Notes: generated from the letters alone by a model not told the origin. A stretch of 6,393 bases of DNA from CAZGLR01 sp964526635 (GCA_964526635.1 CAZGLR010000156.1:1-6393); one strand, 5' to 3'. Positions 1 through 6,393 are shown, numbered from the stretch's first letter. Program-made: numbers and translations.

Positions 1-80
1 TCGGCCCGCCCGAGGGCCCGCAGCAGACCGACGTGCAGCCCGCGTCGCAGCCGACCAGCACGATCAAGTGGCGGCGGCCC
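1..80. other. Compositionally foreign segment, possible chimeric junction
   Basis: About 62 of these 80 bases are G or C (~78%), against about 51% in the next 80. In the minus-strand protease frame they give an Arg/Leu-rich tail unlike a dockerin. In plus frame 3 (from base 3) all 27 codons to base 83 end in G or C, reading GPPEGPQQTDVQ and onward, the signature of a high-G+C coding sequence. The join would lie near 69-83, where GC-rich sequence is shared by both sides. It could be an assembly or library chimera, or a real rearrangement; the sequence alone cannot decide. Confidence 0.55.
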
Positions 81-2882
81 GCCTTTGAAGACATAGTTGA
101 TTACCAGGATGGCATCTCCGACGCCAACGCTCAAATCACCGTTGGCATCGCCGCACATATAAGTCTGTTCTTCTTCAACCGTCATGATCACCGGAATCGT
201 CCAGGGCGATTCACCCGGATTGGCCGAATTTGAAGTAATGACGACCGACGCCGTGTATTCACCCGGTTCGAGCTCGCCGGAAGTCACGGTTGCTTCAACC
301 AAATCACTGGAGCCGGGGATAATCGAGCCGCCATACGAATCGAGGGTCAGCCATTGATACGGCATATAGAACCTGACGGCCAGATCGTCTTTAAGATATG
401 GCGCCAGGTAGACAACCTCGAGGCCGTCGGTACCATCCTCGTTTTCGATACCGACCGCGCAGTTTTCAACATCGAATCCGGGAGCTACATCAAGATACTG
501 GATGGTAATACTGCCATCGGTATCAAGAATTACCTGCGCTGTGATAACATCCCCGGGATTAGCCCGATATTCAGGGTAGTTTTCGAATGTAATGACCATT
601 CGGTTGCCGACATTTTGATACAGCACCCGTCCGGTGGTATTATCGCCGTCGGTGATATCAAGATCATCCCAGAGCCAGGCGATAAAATTATCGGGGGTCG
701 TGGCACCGGGAATGGCAGTCTTGTACCGGGAAGCTATATCGGTTGCGGAAAAGCCAATCAGGCCATTGGAACCAAGATAGAAATCGGTATATACATTGCC
801 ATAAAAGGGGAAGGCAAATCCGATCGAATATGGCCCCGATTGAGTATCATCGCCAAAGTCGGCAGTGATGTCGGTTCCGGTCCCTGAAATGTCAATCCAG
901 GAAAAAGTTGGCCCGCCCGCTTCATCGGAATCAACCCAGAAATAACCAAATGAGTCCGGACCGCCGGCGTTCTTGGTAACGGGTTGCCCCGTTCGATAAT
1001 CCTCGGAACCCTTGATTTCGATATAATCAAGAAATTCCGGCTCGTACTGGCGCGATGCCGGTTCCACTTCACCGAGAGCGAAAAGACGTGAGACAGATTT
1101 GTTCTTAAACGCGTCGATGACCACCTGAATGGCATAATCAAGTGGTCCGCTACCAACACTTTCTATGGTCACCATCTGGCTGGCCGAATCGCCCTGTAAA
1201 ACGGTCTCGATAATTGTCCCGGGGATGATAATCGACGCCGCTGAGGGCAGCACCGAGAACATAAACGTATCAGTCGTGTCAGTATTATTCTCGATATCCA
1301 TCGCAGAGATGTAGTAACTGATATCGGTATAGGGCGGCTGGGCCGGGATAAAGGCATGGAATATATCCGGCTGACCGGTCGCAGTCATGACGTCTTCATA
1401 CCAGACGCTGGAAATTTCATAGTGGAGCTTAAGTTCAAAGGGCACCAGGTCCGTAACCGAGGCGATGTCCGCGATAACTTCATAGGCATTGAGTGTATCC
1501 TGCGTGTCATCAAGCGGCGGATCGTGGGCAATATGGACGCCGGCATAGGGATCATAGCCGTCGATTGTCTGGGCACCGGTGTTGTCCGGATCGAGCCAGT
1601 GTTTCAACTGGTTGGAGGACGACCCGCCGCCCAGCCATGACATGGAAAACTTGCCATACCAGTCGGCCGTGATGCTGGTGCACGACGCATAGCCGCCATG
1701 AAGCTGTCCCACAATGCGCTGGTTTTGGTCAAAAAGCGGGGAACCGGAAGAGCCGCCCTCGGTGGTGCCGTCTTCCCAGTTACCAACACGCCAGTGAGTA
1801 GTCCCCGAAGTTTGCAAGTAGTTGGCCGAAGTCACCGGATCATAATCAAATGAAATCTTTTTTATATCGCCGGAGGGGTGGTGAATCGCGGTGGAAGTGG
1901 TCGAAGCCGTATTAATCGTTGACCAACCGTTGTAGTACGGCGAATAACTTTCCGGCGGTGTTTCATCGAGCAGCAACAGGCCGAAATCAGAACTGGAGTA
2001 ACTGGCCAGCAGGGTTGTTCCCTGGACCGTCATATCAGTCGGGCCATTGATATTGGTGCAACCCGGGCTCTCGTAATTGAACATGATGATCCAGGTTTCT
2101 TCACTGCCCAGACAATGATTGGCGGTGAGAAAGTAAGGCGTTCCGTCCTGGCGGACATTATTGACGAGCGAGCCGGAACACCAGCGCGTGCCGCTGGACA
2201 GGAGAACCATCGCCACACCGCGCTTATGATCCTGCCAGTCGGCGCCCTCGGGACAGTTCACGTTGTTGTTGCAGGATCCCGAGCTGCCGAACCCCTTTGT
2301 TTCCAGAAATCCAAAAATATCTTTATAGGCATGGACAACACGAGAGATTGTAATTTCACCGGGTTTGCTGACATTTGCGGGTTCATAATACTCGAGAATA
2401 CACACATCGCCCTTGACCGGTGAAGTGGCCATCTTGCCATGCAGTTTGTTATTAAAACTGGTGAATGCCCCAATGACCATTTCGTGATCTTCGCTGTAGA
2501 CCCAGAGTCTCGCGCCGGAGGGCAGCCAGTATCGCGAATAAATCAGGTTGATGGAATAGGCGCCGGGGGCCTCGATACGAAGACGCCACAGGCGGGAACC
2601 ATCGGGCAATGTCTCCCAGGTACCCGAGTTTTCGAGTGAATAGTCGACATCGAAGGGGTAACCGAAACGGAACGGTACATCTTTGCCGCGCTCGGCTTCG
2701 TCCTCGGCCAGAAGCTTTTGGACATCGACGTCTCCCAAACGTACGACATCAATATCTGCTGATTGCTTCTGGAATAATTCGAAACTGGCCGGCATCCCAC
2801 CCTGACTGATTTGAGCCACAGCCGGAGCCCCCGGAAGTAGTACTCCCAGACATAACACGAGTAAAAATCCAATCTGGCGCAT
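1..2882 (-). CDS. Secreted lysyl endopeptidase-like serine protease with C-terminal beta-sandwich modules and (partial) dockerin; 3' end cut by window edge
   Basis: The frame is open for 960 codons from ATG at 2882-2880 to the edge without a stop, with AGAGG five bases upstream. Residues 1-23 are a signal peptide (hydrophobic core, cleavage likely after AVA). Residues ~24-196 look like a propeptide. Residues ~197-445 are a trypsin-fold domain close to Achromobacter protease I: catalytic triad H256 (TANHC), D299 (SSDFGLL), S379 (GSSGSP), and six cysteines (204, 210, 235, 257, 275, 401) matching that enzyme's three disulfides. D407 aligns with its Lys-selecting Asp225, so cleavage after lysine is likely; autoprocessing after K196 would give a mature end near its usual one. 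Residues ~447-545 are an Ig/FnIII-like domain. Residues ~551-591 and ~841-902 look like two halves of one beta-sandwich, with a beta-rich domain (~640-835) inserted. One dockerin repeat starts at C910; after GGPPP (~residue 938) homology stops and the last ~20 codons are suspect. The product is probably extracellular or surface-held. Confidence 0.92.
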   Translation of the reverse strand, partial: MRQIGFLLVLCLGVLLPGAPAVAQISQGGMPASFELFQKQSADIDVVRLGDVDVQKLLAEDEAERGKDVPFRFGYPFDVDYSLENSGTWETLPDGSRLWRLRIEAPGAYSINLIYSRYWLPSGARLWVYSEDHEMVIGAFTSFNNKLHGKMATSPVKGDVCILEYYEPANVSKPGEITISRVVHAYKDIFGFLETKGFGSSGSCNNNVNCPEGADWQDHKRGVAMVLLSSGTRWCSGSLVNNVRQDGTPYFLTANHCLGSEETWIIMFNYESPGCTNINGPTDMTVQGTTLLASYSSSDFGLLLLDETPPESYSPYYNGWSTINTASTTSTAIHHPSGDIKKISFDYDPVTSANYLQTSGTTHWRVGNWEDGTTEGGSSGSPLFDQNQRIVGQLHGGYASCTSITADWYGKFSMSWLGGGSSSNQLKHWLDPDNTGAQTIDGYDPYAGVHIAHDPPLDDTQDTLNAYEVIADIASVTDLVPFELKLHYEISSVWYEDVMTATGQPDIFHAFIPAQPPYTDISYYISAMDIENNTDTTDTFMFSVLPSAASIIIPGTIIETVLQGDSASQMVTIESVGSGPLDYAIQVVIDAFKNKSVSRLFALGEVEPASRQYEPEFLDYIEIKGSEDYRTGQPVTKNAGGPDSFGYFWVDSDEAGGPTFSWIDISGTGTDITADFGDDTQSGPYSIGFAFPFYGNVYTDFYLGSNGLIGFSATDIASRYKTAIPGATTPDNFIAWLWDDLDITDGDNTTGRVLYQNVGNRMVITFENYPEYRANPGDVITAQVILDTDGSITIQYLDVAPGFDVENCAVGIENEDGTDGLEVVYLAPYLKDDLAVRFYMPYQWLTLDSYGGSIIPGSSDLVEATVTSGELEPGEYTASVVITSNSANPGESPWTIPVIMTVEEEQTYMCGDANGDLSVGVGDAILVINYVFKGGPPPLDRAGRLRRGLHVGLLRALGRA

Positions 2883-2887
2883 GTTAA

Positions 2888-2892
2888 CCTCT
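2888..2892 (-). promoter_or_regulatory. Ribosome binding site of the protease gene
   Basis: On the minus strand AGAGG is followed by five bases (TTAAC) and ATG. This fixes the protease start at 2882, directly ahead of a good signal peptide. I could not identify a convincing -35/-10 pair in the 145-base gap upstream. Confidence 0.75.
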
Positions 2893-2985
2893 GCTCTTAA
2901 TTCTTCCTATGCCTTGCGGCGCTCTCCGTGAGTTGTGATCAACTCCCATTCAACTGATCGCAACTGTTTGACAAAATATAATACG

Positions 2986-3017
2986 CGAGGTTTATCCAAT
3001 TTGGCGGACAAACCTCG
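2986..3017 (-). terminator. Hairpin between the two minus-strand genes, possible terminator or attenuator
   Basis: An exact 8-base inverted repeat, CGAGGTTT and AAACCTCG, encloses a 16-base loop and begins 11 bases after the stop of the 529-residue gene. On the minus strand it is followed by CG and then T/A-rich TATTATATTTTG rather than a pure T run, so it is a weak rho-independent terminator at best. It could partly uncouple the downstream protease gene from the upstream one. Confidence 0.4.
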
Positions 3018-3027
3018 TGACATGGAT

Positions 3028-4617
3028 TTATTTGACCGATTTGGTACCCGTTGATTCAGGCACCGTGTCGAGTCCGGATTTGGTCGGGCAGCACGGTTCC
3101 GGGCCGCCGTTGAAAACATAGCTAACGAGGTAGATGACGTCGCCGACATTCACAGCGCCATCGCAATTGGCATCGCCGGCCTCAATTGGATCCGGGGATG
3201 GTCCGGATTTGAAGACATAATTGACGATATATACTGCATCGGACAGGGCGGCAGTGCCATCACCCGTGGCATCCCCGCACACATAGTCGCAGGCATCACC
3301 GGTGCCGTCACCATCGCTGTCAAGCTGATCCGGGTTGGCAATATCCGGGCAGTTATCACAGGCATCTCCGAAAGCGTCTTCATCGCCATCGGCCTGATCG
3401 GTGTTGGCCTCGGCCGGGCAGTTATCGCAGCCGTCGGGGACAGTGTCACTATCGGCATCGGCGGTATCGTCGAATCCCGGGCAGATATCACAGCCGTCCG
3501 GAACGCCATCTTCATCGGCATCTGCGGTGTCATCGAAGCCGGCGCAGACATCACAACCATCGGGAACGCCGTCGCCATCGTCATCGGCGTTATCATCGAA
3601 TCCGGCGCAAATATCACAGCCGTCCGGGACACCGTCGCCATCGGCATCAGCGTTATCATCAAACCCGGCACAAATATCGCAGCCGTCCGGGACACCATCG
3701 CCATCGCCATCGGCGGTATCATCAAAGCCCGGGCAGACATCGCAGCCATCGGGGACGCCGTCGCCATCGGCATCGGCGTTATCATCGAAACCGGCGCAGA
3801 CATCGCAGCCATCGGGGACGCCGTCGCCATCGGCATCGGCGTTATCATCAAAACCGGGGCAGATATCGCAGACATCACCGACACCATCGCCATCGGCATC
3901 GGCCTGATCGCTGTTGGCGATATCGGGGCAGTTATCATCGGGGCATTGATTTTCGGGATGTCCCGGGTCGCCGTAACCATCTCCATCACTGTCAAACGGA
4001 CACGCCAGCACAATCGGCCAGCACAGCGGGCCGTTCCATTCCGGGAACAGCGCCAGACCGGTGGCAGCATCGGCAAAGATAAAATCGCCGGCCGGCGGGA
4101 TGAATCCTGAATCAATACATATTGTACCTTCGGATAAGGCGGTCAGGTGTATCGACATCATGTGTTCCAATGGTCCGGCCGCGACACTGCCTTCGAGGGC
4201 CGCCCCGCCAACCAGAAACGAATCCGGTGAAAGACCATCGGTATTCCGTTCGACCACCAGTAAATCGGTCAGGTCCAGGACCGAATCGGGCGGAAAGAGC
4301 CGGGAGCCCTCCACCACCGTGGCATACTGACCGCCAGTCCCGGCGCCGTTGGGGCCGTAACCATTGGGCTGAGTCAGCCATTGCCAGGTGGCGGCATCGG
4401 GCGAGGTGATCAGGAAACCGAACTGGAAACCGCCGATGGCGACATCATTTTCAACGGAAATCTTAAAATAGATATCAGAATCGACGGTGATAGTATCGAG
4501 GGGGAGATCAGTGGTCTGGTCGACGGCCGCGACCTGTACCTGATTTATCCCGAACAGATTTGCTGAAAGCAAAAGTAGTGCTGCTGAAACGATGAAGACA
4601 AGCTTTCCCGTATTCAT
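3028..4617 (-). CDS. Exported Ca-binding protein: cohesin-like domain, thrombospondin type 3 repeats, C-terminal dockerin pair (529 aa)
   Basis: I chose ATG at 4617-4615 because GGAG lies five bases upstream and a signal peptide follows at once (residues 1 to ~23, core VFIVSAALLLL); the frame also opens upstream to 4848, but the promoter at 4682-4709 lies inside that extension. Residues ~26-200 form a beta-rich domain with a VGGFQF-like segment (IGGFQFGFL, 61-69) recalling the cohesin-like domains that often accompany dockerins; this is an inference. Residues ~206-443 are thrombospondin type 3 repeats with Ca-binding DxDGDG loops and regularly spaced cysteines, including seven tandem 21-residue units (250-396). 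Residues 447-511 are two dockerin/F-hand repeats (GDATGDGTAALSD and GDANCDGAVNVGD), each followed by YVF-x-GP, ending GGPEPCC. The array is probably a stiff, calcium-stabilised stalk outside the cell. No enzymatic motif is visible. The role may be structural or adhesive. Confidence 0.93.
   Translation of the reverse strand: MNTGKLVFIVSAALLLLSANLFGINQVQVAAVDQTTDLPLDTITVDSDIYFKISVENDVAIGGFQFGFLITSPDAATWQWLTQPNGYGPNGAGTGGQYATVVEGSRLFPPDSVLDLTDLLVVERNTDGLSPDSFLVGGAALEGSVAAGPLEHMMSIHLTALSEGTICIDSGFIPPAGDFIFADAATGLALFPEWNGPLCWPIVLACPFDSDGDGYGDPGHPENQCPDDNCPDIANSDQADADGDGVGDVCDICPGFDDNADADGDGVPDGCDVCAGFDDNADADGDGVPDGCDVCPGFDDTADGDGDGVPDGCDICAGFDDNADADGDGVPDGCDICAGFDDNADDDGDGVPDGCDVCAGFDDTADADEDGVPDGCDICPGFDDTADADSDTVPDGCDNCPAEANTDQADGDEDAFGDACDNCPDIANPDQLDSDGDGTGDACDYVCGDATGDGTAALSDAVYIVNYVFKSGPSPDPIEAGDANCDGAVNVGDVIYLVSYVFNGGPEPCCPTKSGLDTVPESTGTKSVK
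3430..3870 (-). repeat. Seven tandem 63-bp units encoding thrombospondin type 3 repeats
   Basis: Seven in-frame units of exactly 63 bases encode the pattern CD[IV]C[AP]GFDD[NT]AD..DGVPDG (residues 250-396). Several neighbouring copies, such as the two covering about 3718-3843, are nearly identical in bases as well as residues, which suggests recent duplication or gene conversion. The outermost unit (376-396) has drifted most, with DSDTVPDG. Less regular type 3 repeats (NCPDIAN.DQ.D.DGDG) flank both sides. Confidence 0.95.
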
Positions 4618-4681
4618 AAAGACTCCGTGCTGAAGTATGTATGGCTGGAGTAATCTCCTTGCCAGGCAGGTACCTATCTCT

Positions 4682-4709
4682 ATAATAGGCGCAAGCGGCG
4701 TTTTGTCAA
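4682..4709 (-). promoter_or_regulatory. Sigma-70-type promoter for the 529-residue exported protein
   Basis: On the minus strand a perfect -35 box TTGACA (4709-4704) and a -10 box TATTAT (4687-4682, five of six consensus bases) are 16 bases apart. Transcription would start near 4675 and give a leader of about 58 bases ending in GGAG-TCTTT-ATG. This supports the start at 4617 rather than at upstream in-frame codons. No operator palindrome was evident. Confidence 0.65.
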
Positions 4710-4898
4710 CACCATTCCTGCTATCACCGATCGTGTTGACGCCATATGTAAGTATTGTCGGCAGTCTCTCGTGACTTACCACTAAGCAGCGGCGCAACGA
4801 TTTACATGAATAATCTTGACAAGTTGCCAAACCGGTAGTATTGAACAAGTAGTTGGCTGGAACGTTATATGATAAAAGGGTGTATACCTGTAAGTAAT

Positions 4899-4902
4899 GG
4901 AG
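4899..4902 (+). promoter_or_regulatory. Probable ribosome binding site deciding the start of the small acidic protein
   Basis: GGAG lies 11 bases before ATG at 4914, a slightly long gap. The alternative in-frame ATG at 4869 has no comparable site and would add 15 polar residues before the signal peptide. The start at 4914 is therefore preferred, but not certain. Upstream, 4710-4868 contains no gene; TATGAT (4868-4873) resembles a -10 box but has no well-spaced -35. Confidence 0.5.
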
Positions 4903-4913
4903 AAATAATCCCT

Positions 4914-5405
4914 ATGATTCCCGATCGGATCATCAAATCGATAGCACAGTTACTGATTATCACAGTTCTCGGGCTTGTCTGTTCTTTCAGTCCGGTACAG
5001 GCCGATAAAATCGATCCCGATGGATCGGACGGCGGTTCGGGTGGCAGCGACGATACCGGAGCCGCGGTGCTGATCGCAGCCGGGGTCGCGGCGGTGGTTG
5101 TCGGCGGGATTCTGCTGCTCAAAGGCGGCGGCGACAAGAAATGGGAAGGTGACTGGGATGATGAAGAATGGGAAAACGATCCCGAAGATGACGAGGAAGA
5201 ACAAACCGAGGAGAGCTTTCTATTTCCCGATGCCGGCCTCAGCGAATCTATAGCGGCCACCCGCCTCCTGACGCTTTCACCGGCCAAATCAAGTATTGCA
5301 CTGTATGTTGACTGGTCACGGTGCAACGAACGGCTCGAAACGTCGTATCTTGAAATAGATGATGACTATTCACGGATCGATATCGGTCTGCAATTGGGAT
5401 TTTGA
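4914..5405 (+). CDS. Small exported acidic protein of unknown function (163 aa)
   Basis: I do not recognise a family. From ATG at 4914 the protein has a signal peptide (residues 1-30, core LLIITVLGLV, cleavage likely after VQA); C23 is not in a good lipobox. A Gly/Ser/Asp linker (31-48) leads to a hydrophobic, Ala/Val/Gly-rich segment (49-69, AAVLIAAGVAAVVVGGILLL) that probably spans the inner membrane, followed by a lysine. Residues 74-100 are extremely acidic (WDDEEWENDPEDDEEE), probably disordered or cation-binding. The tail (101-163) is mixed, with alternating hydrophobic stretches SIALYVDW and IDIGLQLGF and a C-terminal Phe, a pattern also seen at the end of outer-membrane strands, although far too short for a barrel. 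The gene diverges from the 529-residue gene and is single, ending at a strong terminator. Codon use and coding features look genuine. If translation began at 4869 it would have 178 residues. Confidence 0.75.
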   Translation: MIPDRIIKSIAQLLIITVLGLVCSFSPVQADKIDPDGSDGGSGGSDDTGAAVLIAAGVAAVVVGGILLLKGGGDKKWEGDWDDEEWENDPEDDEEEQTEESFLFPDAGLSESIAATRLLTLSPAKSSIALYVDWSRCNERLETSYLEIDDDYSRIDIGLQLGF

Positions 5406-5429
5406 CAACTCGTTCAATAGAAAACTGAC

Positions 5430-5456
5430 AAGGCCGATATTTCTCGGCCTTTTTTT
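5430..5456 (+). terminator. Rho-independent terminator after the small acidic protein gene
   Basis: AAGGCCGA and TCGGCCTT form an 8-bp stem with a 6-base loop (TATTTC), running straight into a seven-base T tract. It lies 25 bases after the stop at 5405 and separates this gene from the ABC transporter operon. Confidence 0.92.
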
Positions 5457-5482
5457 GTCTGTATGAATATTTGAAGAGGGCA

Positions 5483-5495
5483 TATACTATAGAAT
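5483..5495 (+). promoter_or_regulatory. Candidate -10 region upstream of the ABC transporter operon
   Basis: Two -10-like hexamers, TATACT (5483-5488) and TAGAAT (5490-5495), each match five of six consensus bases. They sit 25-40 bases before the ATPase start and after the preceding terminator, where a promoter is expected. No -35 box is well placed: TTGTCT (5455-5460) is too far away and TTGAAG (5471-5476) too close. Confidence 0.3.
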
Positions 5496-5520
5496 ACAAA
5501 GCGCTTATTGCAGGTGGCAT

Positions 5521-6309
5521 ATGATATCAGTTAAAGACCTTACTCGTCGATTCGGGGTAACTACTGCGGTCGACACATTATCTTTCGTGGTACAACCGGG
5601 GGAGATCTTCGCGCTTTTGGGACCCAATGGCGCTGGAAAAACCACAACTATCCGCATGATTTTGGGAATGTTAAAACCCGATGACGGCGAAATTTTATTT
5701 GATGATAATCCGGTATCATTTGGCGATGTTGCTTATAAAAATCGAATCGGGTATGTTCCGGAAACGAGTCACCTCTACGAGAATCTCAAAGGCGAAGAAT
5801 ATATCCGGTTTATCGGGAATTTGTATCATCTCGATGAAAAACGGGTCATGAAGACCGCCAAACAGATGATGTCCCTGCTGGAGCTTAAACCGGAAGCCTC
5901 CCAGATTATCCGTGAATACTCCAAGGGGATGCGGCAGAAATTGATGATCATCACCGCGATTTTGCACAATCCCGATGTCATTATAATGGATGAGCCGTTT
6001 TCAGGTCTTGACGCCAATACAGTTTCGGTTCTCAAGGAATTCCTGCGGGCCCAGGCGAGACAGGGCAAAGCGATAATATTCTGTTCCCATGTGCTCGAGG
6101 TCGTCGAGCGGCTTGTTGATCGTATGCTGATTATTTCCAATGGCCGGGAACTGGCATCAGGAACGCCGGCGGAAATCCTGAAACAAACCGGTGCCGATAC
6201 ACTCGACCGCGCCTTCAACTTCCTGACCGGTGCTGAAAACGTGGCCGATCGGGCCAGCGAAATTGCGAGGATTATCCAAACTCAGGCAGGCGAGACAGGC
6301 AATGACTAA
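5521..6309 (+). CDS. ABC-2-type transporter ATP-binding protein (262 aa)
   Basis: This is the cytoplasmic ATPase that drives a two-gene ABC exporter. All nucleotide-binding motifs are present: Walker A GPNGAGKTT (34-42), a Q-loop position filled by Glu in GYVPE (E81, common in ABC-2-type ATPases), signature YSKGM (133-137) ahead of RQKL, Walker B VIIMDEP (153-159) with catalytic E158, D-loop SGLD (161-164) and H-loop H190 (CSH). The length fits single-domain ATPases of this type, with a short helical tail after ~225. AGGTGG lies three bases before ATG. The stop overlaps the next start, so the partner is translationally coupled. The substrate cannot be told from the ATPase; related pairs export lipids, peptides, antibiotics or Na+, or serve gliding and copper-processing systems. 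Confidence 0.96.
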   Translation: MISVKDLTRRFGVTTAVDTLSFVVQPGEIFALLGPNGAGKTTTIRMILGMLKPDDGEILFDDNPVSFGDVAYKNRIGYVPETSHLYENLKGEEYIRFIGNLYHLDEKRVMKTAKQMMSLLELKPEASQIIREYSKGMRQKLMIITAILHNPDVIIMDEPFSGLDANTVSVLKEFLRAQARQGKAIIFCSHVLEVVERLVDRMLIISNGRELASGTPAEILKQTGADTLDRAFNFLTGAENVADRASEIARIIQTQAGETGND

Positions 6310-6393
6310 GGATCAGACTATTGATCGCCATCAGCTTGCTGTCCTGCTCAAGACGGGCATGCTGCGCGAATGGCGCGGGGCATCGAATCCCTT
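6302..6393 (+). CDS. N-terminal fragment of the next gene, probably the ABC-2 permease partner
   Basis: ATG at 6302 lies inside the last codons of the ATPase gene (8-base overlap), in another frame, and remains open to the window edge (30 codons, starting MTKDQTIDRHQLAVLLKTGM). The fragment is polar and basic with no membrane segment yet, as expected for the cytoplasmic N-terminus of an ABC-2 permease (LLKTGMLREWRG). The assignment rests on position and coupling to the ATPase rather than on a motif. Confidence 0.7.
   Translation, partial: MTKDQTIDRHQLAVLLKTGMLREWRGASNP

Noticed and set aside
354..887. Plus-strand open frame of 177 codons inside the protease gene
   Set aside because: It is antisense to the inserted beta-rich domain, which is clearly coding on the minus strand with no break; no ribosome binding site or known motif.
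2968..2982. Perfect TTGACA and TATAAT on the plus strand in the gap between the minus genes
   Set aside because: The boxes are only three bases apart, far from the ~17 needed, and no plus-strand gene follows.
3430..3870. CRISPR-like or non-coding satellite array
   Set aside because: The 63-bp units are contiguous without spacers, stay in frame and encode classic thrombospondin type 3 repeats.
3401..3907. Long plus-strand open frame (168 codons, Ser/Pro-rich) across the repeat array
   Set aside because: It is the antisense of the 63-bp repeats; its regular SQPSGTPS pattern simply mirrors the minus-strand units, and it has no ribosome binding site.
3150..4115. Minus-strand open frame of 321 codons overlapping the stalk gene
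   Set aside because: It is an out-of-frame reading of the same repeats (Met/Pro/Ala-rich) with no signal, domain or start site; the 3028-4617 frame gives recognisable domains throughout.
4618..4848. In-frame N-terminal extension of the stalk protein to ATG at 4848
   Set aside because: It would place 77 non-conserved residues before a perfect signal peptide and would contain the TTGACA-N16-TATTAT promoter; 4617 has its own Shine-Dalgarno site.
5758..5763. Glu in place of Gln at the ATPase Q-loop as a possible defect
   Set aside because: GYVPE or GYLPE is common in ABC-2-type ATPases, and all other motifs are intact.

Overview
The window (about 52% G+C outside its first 80 bases) looks like part of a chromosome from an uncultured Gram-negative bacterium of the FCB superphylum or a related candidate phylum; Zixibacteria-like is my best guess. 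The basis is the style of the exported proteins: dockerin-like paired Ca-binding repeats of the form CGDA.GDG...D...YVFK.GP, thrombospondin type 3 arrays, and large secreted proteases with beta-sandwich C-termini. This is recognition from memory, not a search result.

Layout. Positions 1-2882 (minus) hold a long, unbroken coding region, cut by the window edge, for a secreted serine protease closely resembling Achromobacter lysyl endopeptidase, followed by beta-sandwich modules and half a dockerin pair. The first ~70-80 bases of the window do not fit this gene: they are ~78% G+C, the second dockerin repeat is missing, and a plus-strand reading frame there has G or C at every third codon position. 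I suspect a foreign junction such as an assembly chimera. Positions 3028-4617 (minus) encode a 529-residue exported protein: a cohesin-like N-terminal domain, a thrombospondin type 3 array containing seven near-identical 21-residue units, and a complete dockerin pair. It has a good sigma-70-type promoter at 4682-4709. A hairpin lies in the 145-base gap between the two minus genes.

Divergently, 4914-5405 (plus) encodes a small exported, very acidic protein of unknown function with one further membrane segment, closed by a clear rho-independent terminator at 5430-5456. Then 5521-6309 (plus) encodes an ABC-2-type transporter ATPase, overlapping by 8 bases the start of the next gene (6302 to the edge), presumably its membrane permease.

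How they fit together. The two minus genes are both exported, both end in dockerin-type modules and probably need calcium; the second also has a cohesin-like domain, so a surface or extracellular assembly is a testable idea. The ABC pair is an independent transport operon behind its own terminator, with no visible functional link to the exported proteins. I found no RNA genes, CRISPR arrays, insertion sequences or origins.
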